NCBI GenBank assembly: GCA_016165875.1 | Contig: JABBOT010000004.1 | Coordinates: forward strand, 19,684,007-19,748,006 | Reading direction: 5' to 3' | DNA: 64,000 nucleotides | Source: Acanthopleura granulata | Lineage: Eukaryota; Mollusca; Polyplacophora; Chitonida; Chitonidae | Part shown: positions 56,901 to 64,000 of the stretch, piece after piece | How the letters are laid out: every line of letters starts with the position of its first letter | How positions within the stretch are numbered: position 1 is the stretch's first letter | Made by a program: the position numbers and the translations under genes | Notes under the pieces: model-generated | What the model was told of the DNA's origin: nothing | Databases searched by the model: none | What the model saw: only the letters and a program-made list of their open reading frames with translations

Positions 56901-59858
56901 CAATGCCTCACAAAGACTTCTTGACCTATAAGATGGCCATCAGTTTTATGGGAGGAGAAATCTAGAGTAAACAACCGTCCTTGGGCAAATAACTGTCACA
57001 CTTTCCAGTATGTGTGACACAGAGATTTTCACCCGCAGAACCAACTCGTTGTGTATGCTGGGGGCCTCAGGGGCTGAGGGGTTTAACACCCTAGTAATGA
57101 CCGATTTGCCTCTCACCAATGTGATTGCTTTGAGTTCAAGCCCAGCTCACGTTCGCTTGGCCGTGTGTGAAAAGGTCCACAAGCAACCTGCAGATGGTCA
57201 TGGGTTCTCCCAGGCTCGGCCCAGTTTGCTCCCACCAGAAATCTGGCTGGCATCATATAACTGAAACATTCTTGAGTATGGCGTAAAACACCTATCAAAT
57301 AAATAAATAAATCAAGTGTGTGCCAAATTAGTGCAGTGTCTACTTAGTGAACATCATGTGAGAACACTCATAAGAAGCCCTACAAGCACCATCAAATGTT
57401 TATTGCCATTGGTCCACTAAGAACTGTGGAGACAGAGAAACGTCAAGTATTGCCTGTCCAACACTGGGATTGAAACAAACCTGTGTGTCCTAGCATTAAC
57501 TCCCAAGGCACTGTCACTGTCATACTTTATCATTTGCAGAATTGCGTCCCAAAACCCTCGCCCCCTCCTCTAAATTTCCAATCAATCTGGCTTATCACTG
57601 ATGTTCAAAATGGTTTGAGGTTGAGGGACATAGATCCTCTGGATGCTTGTTTGCCCTAATTTGTTGTGCCTCAAATTCATCAACTTCATCTTTTAAATGG
57701 CATTAATATAAGCCAGAAAGATCTATGGCTTTCTGTTATAAGTTTAACCAAAGTTGTACATGAATCTGTATCATGTGTATACTTATCCAGACCCTAGTTA
57801 AAATTTGTTTAATTTACAGACCTGTGATGTTGGTCACAAGAACAGAGTGACAGCAATACAGCACACCAGGGGGGCAATGTTTACATGCTCCAGTGATAAG
57901 ACCTTAAAGGTTTTAGAGCCTAGCCAAAATCCAGGTGTCATTACCACCTTGCAGGGAGAGGGAGAACTAGCAGGGGTGAGTTCACAGCACATTTTCCTTG
58001 AGGTTTTATGTACATAAAGTTATGCTACTTTCAAAGTCACCTTGTACTCTGCCACATTATTGTCCAGTGGAAGTTTTTTGGCCTGCTCTGAGACATCGTC
58101 CTGCTTTTGTATGTGAAAAACTCATGCATGCAGACAATTGCATGGTAGAAGAATATTTTTTGTGTCTGGAAAGCCATAAAACCCCTGCATCCCCAGCCAT
58201 GCAATAAAGACTTGATCTGAACAGGGTTTTCAGAATGTTTTGAAGTAGGTGGCTGTTCAAAAAAAGTAGACAGCCCCAAACATTGGGGCTCAACGACTGC
58301 CACTGAGGTCTCCTGGGCCTCTGCTGAAGCCCCATACATTTGCCTAAGCCCCATACATTGGCCAAGATCCATGGGCCACCTAGGCCAGTGGAAGCTCTTG
58401 ACCTTGAGGTTCTCTGTGAGGCTCGAGAAGCCTATTTTTGTGCTCTAAAAACCATTTGTGAGATAGACCAAATTTTGTCCTTTCTTATTGGTAAACATAA
58501 ACCAAAACAAAATATATTTTGAACAGTTCCAAGTTATTGCTTTCTTTTTATGTTATTTTGGAATGCAAACTATGGATCACTTGGGGACACAGACAGCAGC
58601 TCTTCACTTCCTCTATCAGTCTTTTTTTCTTATATACCTCAAACATTACAGTCACTGATTGCAATTTATATATGTCAATAATTTGATTTGAGTTCAAATT
58701 ACATGATAAGAACAAGCCATCTACAGCCTCTAACCTATGGAGAGTAGAGCTCTAAGCTGTACCTGAAATGCAAGTGTTACTAGCCAGTAAGTAAACAAGA
58801 GGAAATTTTCCTGGTCTTCACAAGAGAAAGGACTGGCGGCAGAATAAAACTACCATAATGTTCAGCTCAAAACTCAGAGCAGCATATAATTTAAATACAT
58901 GATATATCTACATCTATGCAAAAGTGCTACTCAGACCTTGCATTGCGCATGCCTGTGCAGCCATAATACCATGATGGTGGATCTATAACACCTTCTTGAA
59001 CTGTCATAATCATTTACAAAAAAGTCAAAATCACTTGCTGAATGCTCTGTAAACAGAGCACGTGTTGTAATAGATCTGGTAGCGGAACAGTCGGGAACAT
59101 GGGAGCATGTGTGGCAGTAGATTTGACAGTAGAACAGCTGCAGGGCACGAGAGGACAAAGTTTCATTGGAAATAGGACAGCCTTATCACACAGTGCAGGC
59201 TACTATACACCATAAGGAGCTCAAAGCTTGCATGCTCATGCAGGTCACTCTCACAGCTGGGACACATTCTCAGATATAATATAATCCTCAGTGGGAGGTG
59301 TTATGGTCAGCACCAGCCTTGAAATTACCCCCAATTGCCCACTTACTTTAAAAACAGGTTTACAGCTCCAATTAAAAACATTGACATCCAGGGTAAGCTT
59401 GATAGCATTGGAGTAGCCGCGACATCCAAGCCAATAACTGGCAGAGCTCTGGCGGGTGCTAGCTTGAAATGAAAACCTTGCCCAAAGCTTGATTATTTGC
59501 TGGCATAAATTCTATTTTTCTTTAAAATAATGAAGAAATAGAACAACATAAACATGGCACAGGTTTTTCTCTTTGTGCAGCAAAAAGTCAAAAGAATCAG
59601 CTGGAAAATGTCCAGGCAGATTGAAAATATGGCATATTTTAATTGTACCTTGTTTAATCCTTTCAGCTTCATTATAAAAATGACATCCTGGTCAGTGCAG
59701 GTGATGGGATTTCTGTAGGGGTGTGGAGACCAAAAGTCACCATGGAAACAGAGTCATCTGACCAGTCAGAAACCAATCAGGACCAATCTCATGACCATGA
59801 TGAACAAGCAGAATATGTGCAATCTGAGAATATACCACAGAGCAGCATTTCAAATTGA
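50595..59858 (+). CDS. FBXW9: F-box and WD40 repeat protein 9, 8 coding exons, complete
   Basis: Predicted substrate receptor of an SCF (SKP1-CUL1-F-box) ubiquitin ligase: the F-box would bind SKP1 and the WD40 propeller would hold a substrate, which is unknown here. Eight exons with GT-AG borders join in phase into 474 residues; human FBXW9 is similar in length. A polar N-terminus is followed by the F-box (about 60-108, LPLELLMHICSYLDAKFI), a linker (VEDFDWKSACIEREETYRIW) typical of FBXW9, and about seven WD-type blades (about 150-435). Good examples are LLCTGSWDTYIKLWDLQ and FVITGSEDKTICVFDRR. A hydrophilic D/E/Q/S/H-rich tail (about 440-474) follows the last blade. Two SINEs and a piggyBac relic lie in its introns. 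No frameshift or missing blade is seen. Confidence 0.95.
51147..51412 (+). repeat. SINE, copy B
   Basis: In FBXW9 intron 1. It has a B-box-like GTTTGAATCCTGG, the conserved CTGCAGATGGTTGTTGCTTT block and the 3' end TTGAGTCGGGCATAAAACACC, followed by an AAATAAATAAAT tail. Confidence 0.7.
51645..51784 (+). CDS. FBXW9: FBXW9 exon 2 (linker)
   Basis: Residues 117-163 (VEDFDWKSACIEREETYRIW to VHILK). Acceptor ATTTACAG, donor GTGTGT. Confidence 0.95.
52222..54142. mobile_element. degenerate piggyBac-family DNA transposon
   Basis: The ends are inverted: TTGA then ACACGTTGACTGC on the left (52222), and TTAA then CACGTTGACTGCC read inward from 54142. TTAA is the piggyBac target site; the left copy has one change. 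Subterminal motifs built on GATATCTTGTAG recur near 52369, 52432 and 54105 in both orientations. Between them lies a broken piggyBac transposase on the plus strand. Length is about 1.9 kb. It sits in FBXW9 intron 2 in the gene's sense orientation. Confidence 0.8.
52600..53577 (+). pseudogene. piggyBac transposase relic
   Basis: Family blocks appear in order but in shifting frames: MSCNRFQLLLRFWHLTDNT, then SIDESM with the position of the first catalytic aspartate, then KCGIKFFELCLSD. After a degraded stretch come VVCKWKDKCDVLCISNM and YNDGMSGVDRSDQMLTYYS with the GVD aspartate, then VTAHLLGND. The block expected to carry the second catalytic aspartate is not recognisable. Several stops and frameshifts rule out a functional enzyme. 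Confidence 0.8.
54305..54430 (+). CDS. FBXW9: FBXW9 exon 3 (WD blade)
   Basis: Residues 164-205 (DQRVFASGSRDRYLNIVDVN to SSVAHK). Acceptor TCTTTAG, donor GTAAGA. Confidence 0.95.
55158..55240. repeat. 23-bp minisatellite, four copies
   Basis: Variants of GGCGACTCTTGCTGCCATA start at 55158, 55181, 55204 and 55227, an exact 23-bp spacing. The array ends about 120 bp before the acceptor of FBXW9 exon 4. Confidence 0.75.
55357..55469 (+). CDS. FBXW9: FBXW9 exon 4 (WD blade)
   Basis: Residues 206-242 plus two bases (GWIWSLASLDDLLCTGSWDT to SLVSQF). Acceptor ATGTGCAG, donor GTAAGC. Confidence 0.95.
55804..56038 (+). CDS. FBXW9: FBXW9 exon 5 (two WD blades)
   Basis: Residues 243-321 (KCNSALLKLYIEPGMIMAGG to MKTIP). 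It contains two GG/GS-D-type blade ends, YDKCLYMLDPR and SEDKTICVFDRR. Donor GTGAGT. Confidence 0.96.
56612..56725 (+). CDS. FBXW9: FBXW9 exon 6 (WD blade)
   Basis: Residues 322-359 (MESYPMCLSYGENQLWVGDK to FEQVQ). Acceptor GTTTTTCAG, donor GTAAAT. LWVGDKKGLIHLF is a close match to the FBXW9 blade. Confidence 0.96.
57055..57313 (+). repeat. SINE, copy C, near full length
   Basis: In FBXW9 intron 6. It starts with a tRNA-like head (GGGGCTGAGGGGTTTAACACC) and has a B box at 57134-57142 (GTTCAAGCC), the conserved CTGCAGATGGTCATGGGTT block, and the 3' end TTGAGTATGGCGTAAAACACC with tail (AAATA)n. It is the best copy of the family here and shows its tRNA origin. Confidence 0.75.
57820..57975 (+). 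CDS. FBXW9: FBXW9 exon 7 (WD blade)
   Basis: Residues 360-411 (TCDVGHKNRVTAIQHTRGAM to GELAG). Acceptor AATTTACAG, donor GTGAGT. Confidence 0.95.
59667..59858 (+). CDS. FBXW9: FBXW9 exon 8 with stop
   Basis: Residues 412-474 (LHYKNDILVSAGDGISVGVW to SSISN) and TGA at 59856-59858. The last blade closes at VWRPK; the rest is a polar tail. Acceptor CCTTTCAG. Confidence 0.94.
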   Translation, partial: LHYKNDILVSAGDGISVGVWRPKVTMETESSDQSETNQDQSHDHDEQAEYVQSENIPQSSISN

Positions 59859-60097
59859 TAACCCCTATTTCTTGTGATATTCATGGAGGAAAAGCTGATG
59901 GGCTTTAAAAAATCTTAAGACGATATAAAGCACAGCATGTTGTTCTCAAATCATGATACTCTTCTGTGATAGCTTTTGGTTAAATTTCATAAATATCAAA
60001 TACTTCTTGTCCCCAAAAGAGCCTTTGTTTAATGGACTTACATGAATAACTAAAACATAATTATCATGTATGTGAATTATCTAATTAAAGGATATAT

Positions 60098-60103
60098 AAT
60101 AAA
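60098..60103 (+). terminator. candidate FBXW9 polyadenylation signal
   Basis: First AATAAA after the FBXW9 stop, about 240 bases downstream. Others at 60444-60449 and 61501-61506 could serve instead. Confidence 0.4.
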
Positions 60104-61794
60104 AAGAATCTTAATATATCCTGCAAGTGTAACATTCATATGTGATCTCATTTTTGTAAACTGAATTGTGTGGTAATTCAAGATTACTGTACAAATTTTA
60201 AACTATGTAGAGTAAAATTTGGTATATTTGAGATCTTGGGGCCAGACAGTTGAAAACCTTTGTAGAGTAATTTGGTATATATGAGAGCTTGGGTCCAGAC
60301 AATTAAAAAATCAATCCTAAGGTATGAATCACTGCATGTGTCAAAATACATACTTTGGTGTTTCATGAATTCAGTCCTCCAAATTTCACATTGAAAAAAT
60401 ATTGACTTCATTTAAAAGTTAGTGAATATTTTCATTATTAATGAATAAACATTGCAAAACCTGTTAACTGCTTGCAGATTTTCCAGACAAAAAAGTGAAA
60501 TAGGACAGTTTGTATTTTATGCATAAGTGTGGTCATTTGATATTTACACGTAGTTGTATGTGAATGAGTTCATGGCCTCTTCGTAACGTGCATGTGCAAC
60601 CTCCAAAAGCATAATGGTGATATTTATGTGATTACAGAACATCTCTCATGGTTTAGCCATGAGTCCTTGTGTAGACGTTTTGTACTAATGACTTTGTATC
60701 ATATGTTGTTTCTACATGGGTATCTGGCTACAATAATACTTCAACTCTTGTCAGGGAAGTTGAACTCTTTTGACAGTAAATTGTTTGAGATTATGTTACA
60801 TGTATGTATTTTGAAATTTATCCTACATCACTTTCATGTACATCAACCACCTGTATAAAGAACAACAGCCTAGTCTCTAATGTCTGTATAAAAATATGTA
60901 TGACCGCATAAAGGAATGAAAGGAAGATCAAGAGTAATGCTGTTGAAAACTTTCTCTAAGAATATACATGTATTTGTTTATTTTTTTTTTTTAGATCTTG
61001 TTTTCACTGAAGTAAATGCAATCAAATGTTTGAATTGTAAGATGGATTTTATGGACCATACTGCCACGTAACAAGGTAATCTGATGTCACATTTCAGTTT
61101 CTCTTTATGTTTACCGACATGCGAATTGTTACGAAGAGCTATTCCAACATTAAGACCTGTATTTTGAGCGGGAAAAACTGCTAATAAGGCTTACCGGTAC
61201 TTCATTTTTAGCTTTCTATCAGTTTAAGTCAAAAGGAATTGTCAGTTAATTTTGCATGAAGGGAAATATGTTTAACGTAGTACACACCTGGTGAATATGC
61301 ACTGCTGAGATGTTTGCTGCAGCCATTTACTTTAATTGTTTTACATCTACGATCACAGTGCATTATTTCGTGACGGTTGGATAGTATAGCGTGCTCAGGA
61401 AAACAAAAACAAAAAAAAAGGTTCACTTCATGGTGTGTGATGTATATTGTTATTTATACTTATATGTGGTTTGCCTATTTTATGTCTTTCACTTCTTTGC
61501 AATAAATTTGTAGGTACTGAAGTTACGACGTATTTTTATGTATTCTTTAGTCATGACGATTTCACAACTGGCAGACCGGAAGTGGTTGACCAAAATACAA
61601 CCAGTAACAAATCGTGCTAAAGATGATACACAGATTTAACCTTTCTGGTTTCCAGGTTTGATACATGTTCTTTTTACAAAGTAGCATAGGGAGGAGATGA
61701 GAAGTAACAATTCAGTAAAATGCATTTAACATTTAAAAATGACATTTTTTCCCTCCAAGTGCAGTTTTTGTGAGGGTCATTCGGGCTACAGCTG
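60104..61794. other. intergenic region after FBXW9
   Basis: I see no coding exon. It includes possible distal polyadenylation signals for FBXW9 and a partial copy (60971-61075) of the foldback repeat at 28.5 kb. Confidence 0.45.
60971..61075. repeat. partial copy of the 28.5-kb foldback repeat
   Basis: A T-rich run followed by TTTTCACTGAAGTAAATGCA and ATCAAATGTTTG resembles 28520-28560 closely. Only one arm is recognisable. Confidence 0.4.
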
Positions 61795-62004
61795 TTAGTT
61801 TGTGAGCGGTGAATGATTCAGAAGACAAATCTTTATCAGTGTATAAAAATAAAAAAAAAATTCAAAAAAAGAAAAAAAAAAGTCAAATGACTTAGCGTCA
61901 TTTTGAGTGTTTTCACGGTGTTGGAGGTGTGATCGCTTTCGTTTTGTTTTTGTGCTGCTTTCGATGTTCATAGGCCCCACGCTAGTGTTATGCTCGGCTG
62001 CCAT
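61795..62004 (-). CDS. doubtful small open frame beside a divergent promoter
   Basis: On the minus strand an ATG in a CACAAGATGGCAGCC context opens MAAEHNTSVGPMNIESSTK and a basic KTKRKRSH stretch. The frame then enters an A/T-rich tract coding for phenylalanines and stops after 69 codons. The start motif resembles YY1-type initiation sites, like that of TNPO1. If real, only the first ~40 codons look coding, and a splice donor (perhaps GTGAAA) would be needed. No continuation was found to the left. Confidence 0.2.
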   Translation of the reverse strand: MAAEHNTSVGPMNIESSTKTKRKRSHLQHRENTQNDAKSFDFFFSFFEFFFYFYTLIKICLLNHSPLTN

Positions 62005-62111
62005 CTTGTGAAATCATTGATTACATTGAAGGCCGTGTGTGTGTGCGCGCCATACTCAATAAATATCGCTTCACTCACTGAATATAGAGAGTCAATAGCA
62101 AATGAACAGTA

Positions 62112-62339
62112 ATGGATTCGGATCAATACTTATTGCGATTTTGCGGAATACCAAAACCCGATCTCATATCGGCAGATGGAGATCACACCGATCTGCTTTT
62201 AGGCCAGCAAGGACTGCCGAGTGGCAGTGGATATGTCGAGCGACTTAAATCACATTTCAAGGAATTAGAACGCAGTCATGTTCTAGAATGGTACAGATCC
62301 ATACCCATGTGTATCTGCCATAAACAATACAGATCTAAA
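62112..62339 (+). CDS. first coding exon of an unidentified gene (truncated by window end)
   Basis: An ATG opens 76 codons (MDSDQYLLRFCGIPKPDLIS to CHKQYRSK) ending at a strong donor, AAA|GTAAGT, in phase 0. Composition is coding-like, with no low-complexity stretch, no signal peptide and no membrane segment. It contains a helical charged segment (YVERLKSHFKELERSHVLEW). The next acceptor may be TTGTTTCAG at 63991-63999, leaving one exonic base in the window. I do not recognise the family. Confidence 0.6.
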
Positions 62340-63999
62340 GTAAGTTTAGGTTTAAACTTGTTTTAAATGCATCAGAGGTAGCAAGTCGATAATAACGAAA
62401 ATTGCACACTGTATACTGTCCTTCAGTATACTTCAACATCGTGTTGGGCATGCCAAGAGAAAATTCATAAAGCTCACCATATCTTACTACATCATTTTTA
62501 TGAGGTTTATTGGGTCATCTGAGGTGAAATGGGCTGTTACTAACAATTCAAATGGTGTTTGAAAGTAGAAAAACTATTATGTTGGCTTGATATCAATAAA
62601 ATACCCCCCAATGAAACAGTTCAAGAGTTAGACTATGTAATTGACGGCATGTCGGTTAATTATATACAGACGTTATCTTACTGGGAAAAAACATGTTTTT
62701 CATAACTTTTCTTTCCTGAAACCGATTTTGTTTCTTGTTTGCTATGTTGCTTCCTGACATGAAATGTGGTACTGCCACTAAGCCCGCGCAGCAGATAGTC
62801 GGCGATCTCCGTGCATAAAATTAACCTTCGAGCTTGGCCGGGCAGGCGCTTGTAGGTCACATGATCAAGAGATTTCACGAAATTTTGTTTCAATATGGCG
62901 GCACCCTGTGAACCTGGCTAAAAATGATGAAAATGTGTCGTTTAACAACGATTCTTTTTATTCAGTGCTAACATAGAAACAAGAAGCCATAGGGCGAATT
63001 ATCCACAGGAATTGTTATGTTGGACACTTCGTATGTTACTTTTCAGTTGCCAGTCAAAAGCTGATGACTTCAGTTTTCGAGACAGTTATAGATTTGTCCA
63101 CATCTCATACCGTTTTGCCCGCTACGCGGGCTATGAACGTGAAACACAGAACTGAAAAGTTGCTGTTGCTTGTAGAAACTGTTCTGGACTTGCCAGATGC
63201 CGCTGCAAGTAGTTGAATGGAAATAGGACATGTAAGATCTTTACCGTTCAGTTAAACTCAAACAGCCATTTATAAATCAGAATATGTTGAACAGTTTGTA
63301 GAATGGCCTTTCCTCATCTGGTGCATTTGTGTTACATAAGAGGCATTTTATTCCGTTTAACATTCATAGTGGACTATTGAACACCCTAGAAGACCTAAAC
63401 TTTTGTCCATGACTAAGTTGAACATTTTTCCTGATTCTGAGAGCTCTGTTGATTTTAGAAAAGTATTCTGAGGTTTCTTTGAAGGCAGGACGACTGGACA
63501 AATGTATTTTTCAGCCTGAAACAGAATATTTTATGACAGTAATATGCTTCTAAAAATGCACTTTTTTCGTCAAAAGGTTAGGTCATTTACATTAATTCTG
63601 ATGCCTTGATCAGCTTGTTGATTTCAGAGGCCAGTCAATCCTTTTCAAGGCATGTGTTAGAAAGGTTCCTGGGTGCATTTTCTTGGTACATGTGCTGGTA
63701 CATTCTGATGAATGATTGGATTTAATGGAATAACCACAGATACATGCATATACATATTGGTGGTTAGGTCTGTGTAAAAAAAAATGGCCATAATTTTGCC
63801 AAATCGTGACAGAACGGCCTGAAACTCAAAGTTGGTCTTTGAATGGTCAAGGTGAAGCAACATGAAAAGTTACTAATCAGATGCTATTTGAAACCAATGC
63901 GAGTGTAACAGGCTCAATCCCATTGGCAGATCTGTACATGTATGTGCAAAACGGTGGAATTGTAACACACTATCTTTACCAGTAATCTAATTGTTTCAG
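62340..63999 (+). other. probable intron 1 of the right-end gene
   Basis: From donor GTAAGT at 62340 to a polypyrimidine-like tract and AG at 63998-63999. No open frame inside looks coding. A YY1-like ATATGGCGGC occurs near 62894 without a usable reading frame (stop after eight codons). Confidence 0.4.
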
Positions 64000-64000
64000 T

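Noticed and set aside
62890..62925. ATATGGCGGC start-like motif
   Set aside because: The frame ends in a stop after eight codons and lies inside the likely intron of the right-end gene.

Overview
This is an animal (metazoan) nuclear window, AT-rich by eye. It has long introns, GT-AG splice sites and many short interspersed repeats. Two genes are clear orthologues of conserved animal genes: transportin-1 (TNPO1, minus strand) and the F-box/WD40 gene FBXW9 (plus strand). The SINEs end in an (AAATA)n tail after a conserved 3' block of the 'TTGAGTACGGCGTAAAACACC' type. That tail, the MITEs, and the piggyBac and Tc1/mariner relics suggest a lophotrochozoan such as a mollusc or brachiopod. The species call is inference; the animal call is firm.

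Layout. 1-6.1 kb: no confident gene. It holds a pair of perfect CRE palindromes, a SINE fragment, a possible tiny first exon at 3559-3614, and a foldback Tc1/mariner-derived element at about 5186-6057. 6.17-8.93 kb (+): a three-exon gene for a 634-residue, largely disordered protein that I do not recognise. 8.9-15.2 kb: gene-poor. 15.3-49.3 kb (-): the complete TNPO1 gene, 22 coding exons joined in phase into 891 residues. Its introns hold a 156-bp satellite, two MITEs, a local triplicated repeat and a duplicated 88-bp element. 50.6-59.9 kb (+): the complete FBXW9 coding region, 8 coding exons and 474 residues, with a degenerate piggyBac transposon in intron 2. 62.1 kb to the end (+): the first coding exon of an unidentified gene that runs off the window; its next splice acceptor appears to be the last few bases.

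TNPO1 and FBXW9 are head to head, with about 1.3 kb between start codons, so they probably share or abut promoters. TNPO1 imports PY-NLS cargo into the nucleus. FBXW9 is a predicted SCF substrate receptor. I see no functional link between them beyond adjacency.

No CRISPR array, operon, rRNA gene or intact tRNA gene is visible. Exon boundaries come from splice consensus, phase arithmetic and family homology; none is confirmed by transcripts. I found no striking new multi-gene system. The most interesting items are the unrecognised 634-residue gene, the duplicated intronic element with a possible conserved fold, and the two rearranged transposons.
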